From positions 342,915 through 406,914 of the forward strand of contig NZ_JBFNXH010000005.1 of assembly GCF_040812395.1 (NCBI RefSeq): a stretch of DNA of 64,000 nucleotides, in the 5' to 3' direction. This document shows positions 1 through 7,331 of the stretch, one piece after another (the stretch's first letter is position 1; each line of letters opens with the position of its first letter). The stretch is from Paenibacillus_E sp040812395. Its GTDB lineage: Bacteria; Bacillota; Bacilli; Paenibacillales; NBRC-103111. The translations under genes were made by a program, and so were the position numbers. The notes beneath the pieces are model-generated. The model did not search any database. It was given only the letters and a program-made list of their open reading frames with translations, and was not told the origin of the DNA.

Positions 1-90
1 TAATGCTCGATAAGCTTCAGAGATCGGCGAACCGGAGTTTGTATTGGTAATTAAATATGAATTCCTGTCTTTATGAGTTGATACTGGCAT
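1..90 (-). CDS. Tyrosine-protein kinase, CpsD/YwqD family (5' end only)
   Basis: The first 30 codons of a gene that runs off the left edge. The reading MPVSTHKD...SPISEAYRAL carries the SPISEAYR motif found near the N-terminus of CpsD/YwqD/EpsB-type BY-kinases, which autophosphorylate a C-terminal tyrosine cluster and work with a Wzz-type membrane partner. The ATG lies inside the 3' end of the preceding wzz-like gene (20-nt overlap), the usual order and a sign of translational coupling. The Walker motifs would lie outside the window, so the kinase call rests on the N-terminal motif and the gene order. Confidence 0.75.
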   Translation of the reverse strand, partial: MPVSTHKDRNSYLITNTNSGSPISEAYRAL

Positions 91-823
91 TAGCTGATTC
101 ACCCACTCTTCTTTGTGATTTATTCGCAGATCCAATACTCAAGTCTTTTGATTTTATTTTCGAAATTGTTATTAGCGTTGAAAGCCCTAGATAGTGCTCC
201 ACATCGTTTTCGGTTTTAATCGTGTCATCCGTATATTCAATGAGGAGAATGATTCCTACTGAAACCAGTAAGGCAACAATGATGCTAAGCAATAGAGTCA
301 CCCCGGAGTTGCTATTAATCGGGGCAGCATTCATATCTTTGGCTTTATTTAGAATCGTGACGTTATCAACACTCATAATTGCTGGAATTTCATCTTTAAA
401 CACCTCAGCCACAGCATTAACGATTTGCACCGATCGGGCAGAAGATGAATCCACCGCTCTAAGCGTAATGACCTGAGAATCGTTTGCCGAACCTACGCTT
501 ATTCTTCTAATTAGAGATTCTGATGTTAATCCAAATTCCGGATGTCTTTCGACAACTTTATCCATAATAGCTGGTGACTTCATAATTTCTTTATATGTAT
601 TAATTAACAAAATACTTGCATTAATTACGCCGGAGTCAATATATTGCACACCTTGGCGTTCTGCTGATTTATTTACAATGATCTTAGCGGCAGCTGCGTA
701 TTGGGGTTGAACAAAATAGAAGCTATAAATGCTTGACGCTATGCTCGCTATTAATACAAAACTTGCAATTAACCACCATTTTTTCGCTACAATTCGAAAA
801 TATTCTTTCAGATCAATTTCCAT
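71..823 (-). CDS. Wzz/YveK-type polysaccharide chain-length regulator
   Basis: Protein of 250 aa with the Wzz/CapA architecture: a short cytoplasmic N-terminus, a membrane segment at about residues 16-37, an extracellular region of about 130 residues, and a second membrane segment at about 173-196 followed by a cytoplasmic tail. This family sets polysaccharide chain length and activates the partner BY-kinase, whose gene overlaps the 3' end. An AGG-containing ribosome site precedes the ATG. The gene has its own promoter (878-906) carrying two GATAC palindromes, so it is probably transcribed apart from the phosphatase gene upstream. Confidence 0.9.
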   Translation of the reverse strand: MEIDLKEYFRIVAKKWWLIASFVLIASIASSIYSFYFVQPQYAAAAKIIVNKSAERQGVQYIDSGVINASILLINTYKEIMKSPAIMDKVVERHPEFGLTSESLIRRISVGSANDSQVITLRAVDSSSARSVQIVNAVAEVFKDEIPAIMSVDNVTILNKAKDMNAAPINSNSGVTLLLSIIVALLVSVGIILLIEYTDDTIKTENDVEHYLGLSTLITISKIKSKDLSIGSANKSQRRVGESANASINS

Positions 824-851
824 GAGAACCTCCGATTTTAACGATGTTTAA

Positions 852-866
852 GATACGATTTGTATC
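852..866. promoter_or_regulatory. GATAC palindrome, wzz promoter site 1
   Basis: GATACGATTTGTATC lies between the -10 box and the start codon of the wzz-like gene. Its centre is 33 bp from that of the second copy, about three helical turns, as expected for cooperative binding of a dimeric repressor. Confidence 0.75.
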
Positions 867-877
867 TTTATAAACCT

Positions 878-906
878 ATACTATGATACATTTTGTATCT
901 TGTCAA
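878..906 (-). promoter_or_regulatory. Promoter of the wzz/BY-kinase operon
   Basis: On the minus strand there is a consensus TTGACA (906-901), a 17-nt spacer and TAGTAT (883-878). The spacer is the palindrome GATACAAAATGTATC plus one base on each side, so a bound protein would exclude RNA polymerase. Confidence 0.7.
885..899. promoter_or_regulatory. GATAC palindrome, wzz promoter site 2
   Basis: GATACATTTTGTATC on the plus strand fills the spacer between the -35 and -10 boxes of the wzz-like promoter. This placement is the strongest evidence that the motif is a repressor operator. Confidence 0.8.
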
Positions 907-919
907 GTGAAAAAAATGG

Positions 920-1747
920 TTAATTTTTCAAATAGTTGCTAAAAATGGACTTGCCAAAATTCATCAAATACCCGGTTTTTCGCTTTCTGGAACCATTAAA
1001 AGTCTGATCAATATCTTCATTATTAACTACTTTCACAGCATTACGTTTGAATACTTGAACCCGCTGCAACCCTATTTTGTCCTCAAGTAAATCATAACTC
1101 TGTTTAAGCATGCCGGGGCGATTAGACATGTTATGAGCGTCTGACGCCAACAAGTGGGCTCTATTTGCTTTGCATAAGTTAAAGGCAAGCCTTTGAGCCG
1201 TTTTTCCAAACAAGCCCATAATAGATTGTGACGTTACTTGCAACAAAACTCCTCGTTTTAGATATGGCAACAGTCTAGAAGGATATTTCTGAAATTCATA
1301 ATTCCTTTCTGGATGGGCAAGAATTGGAATTAATTGAAGAATGGATAATTCATGAAGCAACTCGTCGAAATAATCCGGCACACCATTGGAAGGGAGCTCT
1401 AGAAGTATATACCGAGTTCCGTTAAGAGGTTGAATTACCCCATTGTAAAGCTCATCGATGAAACGAGGGTGGATGCGTACTTCTTGACCAGGCAGAATTG
1501 TAAGAGGCAGGTTCCTTAAACGAATTTCTGAATTTAACCGGGCGACCTTCTGGCAAACAGCTTCAAACGAATTGATAAAATTTCTGATACCATGATGAGG
1601 TGTCGCAACTATTGTATGTGTCCCATTTGCTACGGCAAGCTGCGCCATTAATAAAGCTTCATTCAGGTTTGCCGCTCCGTCATCCACGTTCGGGAGTATA
1701 TGGCAATGCGTATCGACTAAGTCCTGTTTTTCTGCCTTTTCTAGCAT
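920..1747 (-). CDS. PHP-family protein-tyrosine phosphatase (YwqE/CpsB/Wzb-like)
   Basis: Protein of 275 aa. It opens with DTHCHILPNVDDGA, the first metal-binding motif of PHP phosphatases such as B. subtilis YwqE and pneumococcal CpsB, which dephosphorylate the cognate BY-kinase with manganese. Further metal-ligand regions are visible as ATPHH, AHPERN and SDAHN. Its ATG overlaps the stop codon of the PilZ-like gene by 7 nt, so the two are probably co-transcribed. With the co-polymerase and kinase downstream it completes a tyrosine-phosphorylation module for polysaccharide control. Confidence 0.9.
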   Translation of the reverse strand: MLEKAEKQDLVDTHCHILPNVDDGAANLNEALLMAQLAVANGTHTIVATPHHGIRNFINSFEAVCQKVARLNSEIRLRNLPLTILPGQEVRIHPRFIDELYNGVIQPLNGTRYILLELPSNGVPDYFDELLHELSILQLIPILAHPERNYEFQKYPSRLLPYLKRGVLLQVTSQSIMGLFGKTAQRLAFNLCKANRAHLLASDAHNMSNRPGMLKQSYDLLEDKIGLQRVQVFKRNAVKVVNNEDIDQTFNGSRKRKTGYLMNFGKSIFSNYLKN

Positions 1748-2178
1748 AATAAATCAACCTGGTTCTTATGAACTAGACGATGATGAAGCCTGTTGTAAGT
1801 ACCGAGCATACGCTCACTCATTCTTTGATTTTTAAGAAGAAGGCTGACCCAATCAAACAACTGTTGCTTGCTGCCCTCTTTGACTTTCCAAGTTCCCTCA
1901 TACTCATAACCATTATTCAACGATTTGCTATTACCAATAGTAAACTCCGCATTTACAACCGTTAGCCCGCCGCCCATTTGAAAATCCCAAACGATATTTT
2001 CATTATTAGGCAGAATAAGATTAGACTTAAATCTTAAGCCTGCATCGCTCAATTCTGATATGATTATCTTTGTCCATTTAGATCCAATTTCTCTGTTGCC
2101 GATCTCTCTAATTCTCATATAACTTTGCATGGGGTAGATCAGTTCAGGGTCTATTTCCAATTTGTACGTTATATTCAC
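1741..2178 (-). CDS. Possible PilZ-like domain protein
   Basis: Protein of 145 aa, not confidently recognised. The N-terminal half has two spaced arginines followed after about 18 residues by ELSDAGL, then beta-strand-like sequence. This resembles the PilZ c-di-GMP fold (RxxxR ... [D/N]xSxxG) but with Glu at the first D/N position, so binding is uncertain. It is first gene of a pair with the PHP phosphatase (7-nt overlap). An HD-GYP protein encoded at 12.5-13.5 kb makes a c-di-GMP link plausible but unproven. Confidence 0.6.
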   Translation of the reverse strand: MNITYKLEIDPELIYPMQSYMRIREIGNREIGSKWTKIIISELSDAGLRFKSNLILPNNENIVWDFQMGGGLTVVNAEFTIGNSKSLNNGYEYEGTWKVKEGSKQQLFDWVSLLLKNQRMSERMLGTYNRLHHRLVHKNQVDLLC

Positions 2179-2210
2179 GAAAAATTCACCTCCGTTTTAC
2201 CTAAAGTTCT

Positions 2211-2240
2211 TTCACATAGATACTAAATGTATCATACTAT
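2211..2240 (+). promoter_or_regulatory. Operator-containing promoter toward the XRE gene
   Basis: Plus-strand TTCACA (2211-2216), an 18-nt spacer containing the palindrome, and TACTAT (2235-2240). A second extended -10 element, TGgTATAAT, lies at 2283-2291. The arrangement suggests that the XRE protein represses its own gene. Confidence 0.5.
2219..2233. promoter_or_regulatory. GATAC palindrome between the PilZ-like and XRE genes
   Basis: GATACTAAATGTATC lies 41 bp upstream of the minus-strand PilZ-like gene and 116 bp upstream of the plus-strand XRE gene, so it could act on both. Confidence 0.75.
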
Positions 2241-2348
2241 ATAGAGTACTCCACATTTTCCGTTTTCTAACTACCAGAAGACTGGTATAATAGTTCTAAC
2301 AACATGGTTATACTGATACTATTCTTATTGATTGTGAGGAATTAATTT

Positions 2349-2720
2349 ATGACTAAACATGGTGATAGAATTGCCCAGTTACGCGAAAAGCAAGCACTCA
2401 CACAGGAAGATTTGGCAAGTAAACTGGGCATTTCAAGAGCCTCTCTTTCTCATTATGAAACTTCTAGAAGAGAGCCAGATTACGATACAATCAACAAAAT
2501 TGCGTCATTCTTTAAGGTTTCTATCGATTATTTACTTGGTAGAACGGATAATTCGAATCAAATATTAGATGCGGATGTACGGGATTTTGCAGATAGTTTA
2601 GAACTCTCTGACGACAAAATTCTTGAGAAATTCGCGCTTACTGTAGATGGAAACAAGCTAACACCAGAAGAAGCACGAAGATTCATTGCTTTTGTAAGGG
2701 CTGAACGTTCTCTGAAGTAG
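2349..2720 (+). CDS. XRE-family transcriptional regulator
   Basis: Protein of 123 aa. The HTH_3 domain at residues 6-62 contains the typical LTQEDLASKLGISRASLSHYE helix-turn-helix. A C-terminal helical region of about 55 residues, rich in Glu and Arg, is probably the dimerisation part, as in SinR-like proteins. The ATG follows a GAGGAATTA ribosome site. It is the only stand-alone small DNA-binding regulator among the palindrome-bearing operons and has the palindrome in its own promoter region, so it is the best candidate for the protein that binds GATACAnnnTGTATC. That assignment is inference; the HTH call is direct. Confidence 0.92.
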   Translation: MTKHGDRIAQLREKQALTQEDLASKLGISRASLSHYETSRREPDYDTINKIASFFKVSIDYLLGRTDNSNQILDADVRDFADSLELSDDKILEKFALTVDGNKLTPEEARRFIAFVRAERSLK

Positions 2721-2835
2721 ATATGAAAAGACCATTTGGATTGTTACTGCTCAATGTTATGTATTTGTCTTTATCTACATTCAATTGATCTAGAATTTTC
2801 ATAATGTCGAGCGTAACTATCTCACTGTTCTCCAT
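2683..2835 (-). CDS. Small hypothetical protein (50 aa), operator-controlled
   Basis: MENSEIVTLDIMKILDQLNV... is a 50-codon frame on the strand opposite the XRE gene, overlapping its last 38 nt. A good GAGGGAG site lies 6 nt before the ATG. About 65 bp further upstream is a clean promoter, TTGACA-17-TAAATT, whose spacer is the GATAC palindrome, so the frame is very likely expressed. No family is recognised. By analogy with small antagonists encoded beside XRE repressors (SinI, AbbA) it might modulate the regulator, but nothing in its sequence proves this. Confidence 0.5.
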   Translation of the reverse strand: MENSEIVTLDIMKILDQLNVDKDKYITLSSNNPNGLFISTSENVQPLQKQ

Positions 2836-2899
2836 TAGACTCCCTCAGCTCCCGTAACTTAGAATCATATTACGCTTAGGTTTGCTAACTTATGTCCTT

Positions 2900-2928
2900 A
2901 ATTTATGATACATCCTGTATCATGTCAA
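2900..2928 (-). promoter_or_regulatory. Promoter of the 50-aa ORF, operator in the spacer
   Basis: Minus-strand TTGACA (2928-2923), a 17-nt spacer and TAAATT (2905-2900). The spacer is palindrome plus one flanking base on each side, the same geometry as the wzz promoter. Confidence 0.65.
2907..2921. promoter_or_regulatory. GATAC palindrome upstream of the 50-aa ORF
   Basis: GATACATCCTGTATC sits between two convergent listed genes, where an operator would make no sense unless the small minus-strand frame at 2683-2835 is real. Confidence 0.7.
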
Positions 2929-2974
2929 GAAGATTTTCAATAATTTTCATGAAAACGAATACACAAACAATCGA

Positions 2975-3508
2975 CTAGACGCTTTTTCTTGTATCCATTT
3001 TCTCCACATAAACACCGATATATCTAAGCGTTACCGATGGTGCAGAATGATTAAACAAGTCTCTTAATACAGATATATTTTTTGTTCTCTGGTAGTAATG
3101 GTAACCAAACGTTTTTCGAAGTGTGTGGGTGCCGATATCCTGAAGTCCTGCTTGTTTGGCTGCCTCGTTTAATATACGATAGACACGTATTCTCTTAATT
3201 GGTTTGCCGGTTCTTTGCGATGGAAATAAATAATCTTCATCATCCATATAATTGACATACTCATCAATTGCCGCTTTAAGTTGGTTATTTACAGTAAATG
3301 CTTTTTCCTTCCCCGTCTTCTCTTCTCTTATGGTCACTTTGTTTTTGTCCTTAAGATCCTTCACCCTTAAAGTAAGCAAATCGCTCAAATGCAGGCCCGA
3401 ATTTATGCCTATTGTAAAGAGTAACCAGTCCCTGTCTGATTGCATTTTTAAAATTTCTTGAATTTCTGTAATTTTCTCTTGTTCGCGAATTGGTTGCACA
3501 ACTTGCAT
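2975..3508 (-). CDS. Tyrosine recombinase with altered catalytic Arg
   Basis: Protein of 177 aa from the ATG at 3508 (GGGAG site upstream; a TTG at 3529 directly after the lytR stop would add 7 residues). It is essentially the catalytic domain of a short Firmicutes-type integrase. Box II is HTLRKTFGYH, the second His is in LFNHSAPS and the nucleophile Tyr is in LRYIG. The first catalytic Arg, normally in GLRxSDLL, is His here (GLHLSDLL, codon CAT at 3389-3391, one transition from CGT). Recombination activity is therefore doubtful. It lies directly downstream of the LCP gene. Confidence 0.88.
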   Translation of the reverse strand: MQVVQPIREQEKITEIQEILKMQSDRDWLLFTIGINSGLHLSDLLTLRVKDLKDKNKVTIREEKTGKEKAFTVNNQLKAAIDEYVNYMDDEDYLFPSQRTGKPIKRIRVYRILNEAAKQAGLQDIGTHTLRKTFGYHYYQRTKNISVLRDLFNHSAPSVTLRYIGVYVEKMDTRKSV

Positions 3509-3529
3509 TCTGATGCAGCTCCCTATCAA

Positions 3530-4525
3530 TTATTTTAGTAATTTCTCACTTAATCCCTTCACCTGGACATCATCTGGAATCCAGTAGTATAGATTGGATT
3601 TGACGAGAGGATCCATGGCATATCCCCTTTTCCCGGCGATTTGTGCATACTGGAATTCATCTTGGCTCATTCCTTTAAACAAACGAAGTAAACTTAGGAC
3701 GTCTGAATCAGTAAAATTCGTATCCACAATATCTTTTCGAAGCGTTGGTATCTGGGATGCAGTCTCTAGGATATGATTAGGAGCTAACAGCTCTTGAGCC
3801 ACGCTTTTAAGAATTTTGGATTGCTCCTTTTGGCGTCCGAAATCACCTTCTGGGAATGCCCATCTTTCCCTCACCAAACTAAGCGCCATATCCCCGTCAA
3901 TATGCTGTTCACCTGCCGATAAATCCTTTTTGTTTTGTCTCAGATGAATATCTTGATCTACTAGAACATCGACGCCGCCGATCGTATCAATAAAATTTTT
4001 AAATCCAACAAAATTCGTTTTCACAAAATAATTGATCTGCACGTCTAAAAAATCACTAACAACCTGCACCAACTCTTCAGTTCCGCCGCGATTCCCACCT
4101 TGAGTTTCACCTATAAAATGCGCATGAGTCAGCTTGGTATAACCTACTCCGTTGATATGCACCCTAGTATCCCTGGGTAATGAGACAATGTTCGCCTTTT
4201 TCTGTTCCGGTATGACATGAACCACCATAATAACATCCGAGCGTGAGACTTCATCGGCACGGGCATCAATACCTATGACTAAAACGTTAAAAGCTTTTAT
4301 GTCTTTACTTTCAGTGTGAGTTTGTTCTGAAAAACTTGTCGGAGGCGAAGGGGACGGACTAGTTACAATGGGGATTTCATTGGGCGTTGCCGCTGATACC
4401 GCTAATACTGGGATATTTATCTTCTCAAAATGATTTTTCGGGTCAATACTCCAATACCCGTACCCCCCTAAAAGGACTATACCTCCAACGATTGACCCGA
4501 CTGTATAGATAATCCATCGCTTCAC
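3530..4525 (-). CDS. LytR-CpsA-Psr (LCP) family glycopolymer transferase
   Basis: LCP proteins transfer lipid-linked anionic glycopolymers to peptidoglycan or protein outside the membrane. The N-terminus has one membrane segment (about residues 4-25) and a Ser/Pro/Thr-rich linker. The LCP domain follows with RSDVIMVVHV, SLPRDTRV and a conserved IDTIGGVDV region, including the Asp and Arg residues used for phosphate binding. I chose the GTG at 4525 because AAGGATG precedes it; a TTG at 4543 would add 6 residues. The promoter region carries a GATAC palindrome over the -10 box. Confidence 0.9.
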   Translation of the reverse strand: MKRWIIYTVGSIVGGIVLLGGYGYWSIDPKNHFEKINIPVLAVSAATPNEIPIVTSPSPSPPTSFSEQTHTESKDIKAFNVLVIGIDARADEVSRSDVIMVVHVIPEQKKANIVSLPRDTRVHINGVGYTKLTHAHFIGETQGGNRGGTEELVQVVSDFLDVQINYFVKTNFVGFKNFIDTIGGVDVLVDQDIHLRQNKKDLSAGEQHIDGDMALSLVRERWAFPEGDFGRQKEQSKILKSVAQELLAPNHILETASQIPTLRKDIVDTNFTDSDVLSLLRLFKGMSQDEFQYAQIAGKRGYAMDPLVKSNLYYWIPDDVQVKGLSEKLLK

Positions 4526-4559
4526 TTTGATCACATCCTTCAATTAGCACCTTTCTTTT

Positions 4560-4574
4560 GATACAAATTGTATC
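4560..4574. promoter_or_regulatory. GATAC palindrome overlapping the LCP promoter
   Basis: GATACAAATTGTATC is a perfect inverted repeat. On the minus strand it contains TACAAT (4572-4567), a plausible -10 box, 17 nt after TTGTTT (4595-4590). Confidence 0.75.
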
Positions 4575-4629
4575 ATTACCAAAGTGCTAAAACAAGTTTA
4601 AACGAACTTTGTTTAAGTCCCTACAAGTA

Positions 4630-5814
4630 CTAACCATATGTTTCAAATCTATTTCTCAACCTCCTCCAGCACCAAATAAAAGGTCTCAGAGGATAGTAGA
4701 ATAATTGGAATTTTTGGGGAAGCGGCAATGCTTGTGCATCTCTAGAACTAGGACTTAGCATCATTGCAATGTATTTCCACTTTTCGCCAGTGCTTTTTAT
4801 GGAGAACAAATACCGTTGAAGTGCACGTTTCATTTCTATTGGAGGCGAGTCATCGAATAGATTTTCCATGGATCCGATGAACAAGATCGCTTGTTGCGCT
4901 AACTTTTGAACCTTTCGAGCAGATACACTTGTATGAATCCCCTGTGGAAAGCGCTTCATGAAAAGTTTGTTCAATAGTAATAAAGATAGCCCCAAATGTT
5001 TGCTTTGATACGATTTTTGAAGCGAGCTCAGTTTATTCCAATCCACTTCTTTTTCAACAATCAACTCAATATCTTTTAACCATCGTAGACGAAACCATCC
5101 ATGTCGAGCTCCGTGGGAAATCAGAAACAGGAGTAAATCCTCCATTCCAAGAATGCCTATCGGGTATGAAGTAAGTGTGCTCAATCTGCGACGTTCCCAT
5201 AATTCCTCGAAATCGGGTTCTTTTATACTTCCTCGACTTAACTTCCAGTGCACTTCAATTTGAACTTTTTTCTCATGATGAAAATAAGATATATGATGAT
5301 GTCTCCATTTCCAGTCATTCAATACTCTCGAAAACTCAACTTCTTCCTCATAGCCAAGTTCTTTCAAAACCTCCTCTACCTTCTCTACATCCACAAAAGG
5401 CACAAGGATATCCAGATCCTTGGATGTCCTAAGCGATAAATCTCCATATATTTCCTTCGATAACACAGGACCTTTCAACTGTAAGGACCTGATTTGATTC
5501 TCGTCGAAAACCTTACAAACTCTCTCCATTTCAGCGCTTAGATAAAGCATCTGAAACGTATTCTTCTTGTAATAAGCGCCTAGAGATTGAATAACAAATT
5601 TCGGTATACCATCTGCATCGATTTCCTTAAGCTTGGTATAAACCAACGGATACACACGATGATGCCTAACCAATTCCATGAATATGGTCCAATCCATATC
5701 AGTTGGCAACTGACGGATCACTTCCTCTTGCTCCCGCTGATCCTGCAAGAGAAGAATCATCCATTCCAGTTCTTTAGAAAAGCAGCTAACGTCAACCTCT
5801 GTTTCTTTTTTCAT
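4630..5814 (-). CDS. Nucleotidyltransferase-fold protein (NTP_transf_5 type)
   Basis: Protein of 394 aa. Around residues 98-125 it has LKGPVLSKEIYGDLSLRTSKDLDILV, split here as LKGPVLSKEIYG and RTSKDLDILV, the signature of the family known as PF14907. The DLD pair would be the metal-binding acidic residues of the polymerase-beta-like fold. Substrate unknown. Proteins of this family recur in Firmicutes lasso peptide clusters as possible tailoring enzymes and also near glycan genes, and both contexts apply here. An operator lies 136 bp upstream. Confidence 0.8.
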   Translation of the reverse strand: MKKETEVDVSCFSKELEWMILLLQDQREQEEVIRQLPTDMDWTIFMELVRHHRVYPLVYTKLKEIDADGIPKFVIQSLGAYYKKNTFQMLYLSAEMERVCKVFDENQIRSLQLKGPVLSKEIYGDLSLRTSKDLDILVPFVDVEKVEEVLKELGYEEEVEFSRVLNDWKWRHHHISYFHHEKKVQIEVHWKLSRGSIKEPDFEELWERRRLSTLTSYPIGILGMEDLLLFLISHGARHGWFRLRWLKDIELIVEKEVDWNKLSSLQKSYQSKHLGLSLLLLNKLFMKRFPQGIHTSVSARKVQKLAQQAILFIGSMENLFDDSPPIEMKRALQRYLFSIKSTGEKWKYIAMMLSPSSRDAQALPLPQKFQLFYYPLRPFIWCWRRLRNRFETYG

Positions 5815-5949
5815 AATCTCCCCCCAATAAGTCTATGCATAGACATTGATTTTCATTTATTGTGAAACATAGTTATTATTTACCTGGTCCTATGTCTATT
5901 TTGTACGCTTACTTGCTATGCGGCTATGTTATCATTGACATTTCAACTT

Positions 5950-5964
5950 GATACAAATTGTATC
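5950..5964. promoter_or_regulatory. GATAC palindrome upstream of the nucleotidyltransferase gene
   Basis: GATACAAATTGTATC is identical to the copy at 4560. It lies between the nucleotidyltransferase gene and the end of the propeller gene. I see no strong -35/-10 pair on the minus strand here. Confidence 0.65.
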
Positions 5965-6019
5965 TGATCTATCGTGATAATACCATAGATCACAGGTAAT
6001 TTGAACTATATTTTACACG

Positions 6020-7312
6020 CTAATTTTCCACAGCTGAATTTCTAATTCTTAGAATCCTCCCTGTTGATTCCGGTGTAACGTCAGTGTCACTTCCGAGCCC
6101 AAAGTAGAAGTCCCCGTTCAATTCTTCAAATGACCGCGCAAATGTGTCCTGCTTAAACTCTAATAATTCAGTCCACTTCGTAAGGTTGTTACTGTTGGCC
6201 TTATAAATCGTATTCGTATACTTGCCTGGTGATGTTGACGTATACGTTAACACATAAATTGTATGATTGCGAACTAGAATGTCCATAGGCAATGCATCAG
6301 GATTAGGCAGGGCTACTTGCCTTGCGTCATTTAAATCATCTGCTACTACCAAACCTCTCGGCGTCCATTGGCCATCGTTGACAATTTCTCCTGCGATGTA
6401 TAATAATTTATCATTCACAACGGTCGTTCGAACCATTTTCATATAAGGAGGCGGCATATATTCGTGAATTTGCTTGGTAATCCCAGGCAGCATTTCACTT
6501 CCGTAAACAGTCACCTGCGAGGTATCCGGTTTCTTGCCTCCCACAGTATCTCCTTTAATTGATAAAATCTTCGCCTCATCTGGCCATTTATTATTTTTTG
6601 CAGGTATGGCACTAACCGCATAGAGGTTTTTCTTAAATTCGAATAATGTGTACGCTCTTCCCGGCTTTCCTCCGACGGCACCTATTTTAGTCCAGGTGAC
6701 CCCATCATCCTCTGACATTAATACATCAGCCGTTGAACTTGTTCCTACCGATACAAATAGCTTTCCATCATAGTAAGCCATATCATAGACATGTACGCCA
6801 TTAGGAATGTTCCTATATTTTATCCACTTATCATGATCTAATTTATAGTAATTACCAAATTTCCATCCTTCCCGAGAATCATTTCCAGGCACATACAGCT
6901 TTCCATTTAGTACTTTAAATATGTCTATTTGTTCTTCATCGACATATTTCTTAGTTTCCGCTCTTTTTGATGAATCAGACGAAATAACCTCTTGAACATC
7001 AAATTTATTAGTAATCGGATCATAATAATAAATAGGGATCGGCCCTGCATTTGCAGAAGGACCTTCATTACTGCTGTTACCGTATCCTACATAGATCTTT
7101 CCCTCAAAAACTTGCATATCCCATACATTCCTTGCATAGGCAGCTTTCAAAAAGGGTTGTCCCAAATTTTCTAATCTTGATGTTACATCTGATTTTAAAG
7201 AACCCTCTTTTTCAAAGCTCACCTTGGCCTCAGGCGCTGAGCCTGACAGAAAGAGACTGTAAAAAAGCAACAGAACTAGATTTTTAAAAATAATCAATTT
7301 CTCACCAGCCAT
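6020..7312 (-). CDS. Secreted beta-propeller-like protein of the lasso locus
   Basis: Protein of 430 aa from the ATG at 7312, chosen because GGAGGGTAGGG lies just upstream; an ATG at 7339 overlaps the ABC transporter stop. An N-terminal hydrophobic stretch (about residues 5-25) ending in LSGSAPEA looks like a signal peptide without a lipobox. The body has repeated strands with GKLYV, GKLFVSVG and MSEDDGVTW motifs, as in BNR/WD-type propellers. It follows the lasso exporter directly and is probably co-transcribed. Function unknown; I see no hydrolase motif that would make it a lasso isopeptidase. Confidence 0.75.
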   Translation of the reverse strand: MAGEKLIIFKNLVLLLFYSLFLSGSAPEAKVSFEKEGSLKSDVTSRLENLGQPFLKAAYARNVWDMQVFEGKIYVGYGNSSNEGPSANAGPIPIYYYDPITNKFDVQEVISSDSSKRAETKKYVDEEQIDIFKVLNGKLYVPGNDSREGWKFGNYYKLDHDKWIKYRNIPNGVHVYDMAYYDGKLFVSVGTSSTADVLMSEDDGVTWTKIGAVGGKPGRAYTLFEFKKNLYAVSAIPAKNNKWPDEAKILSIKGDTVGGKKPDTSQVTVYGSEMLPGITKQIHEYMPPPYMKMVRTTVVNDKLLYIAGEIVNDGQWTPRGLVVADDLNDARQVALPNPDALPMDILVRNHTIYVLTYTSTSPGKYTNTIYKANSNNLTKWTELLEFKQDTFARSFEELNGDFYFGLGSDTDVTPESTGRILRIRNSAVEN

Positions 7313-7331
7313 ATACCCTACCCTCCAAACT

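Noticed and set aside
5941..5964. Plus-strand promoter TTGACA at 5935 with the palindrome
   Set aside because: The -10 position reads TTGTAT and there is no plus-strand gene downstream.
6020..7312. Lasso isopeptidase
   Set aside because: A propeller-like fold alone is present; no Ser hydrolase domain or GxSxG-type motif was found.
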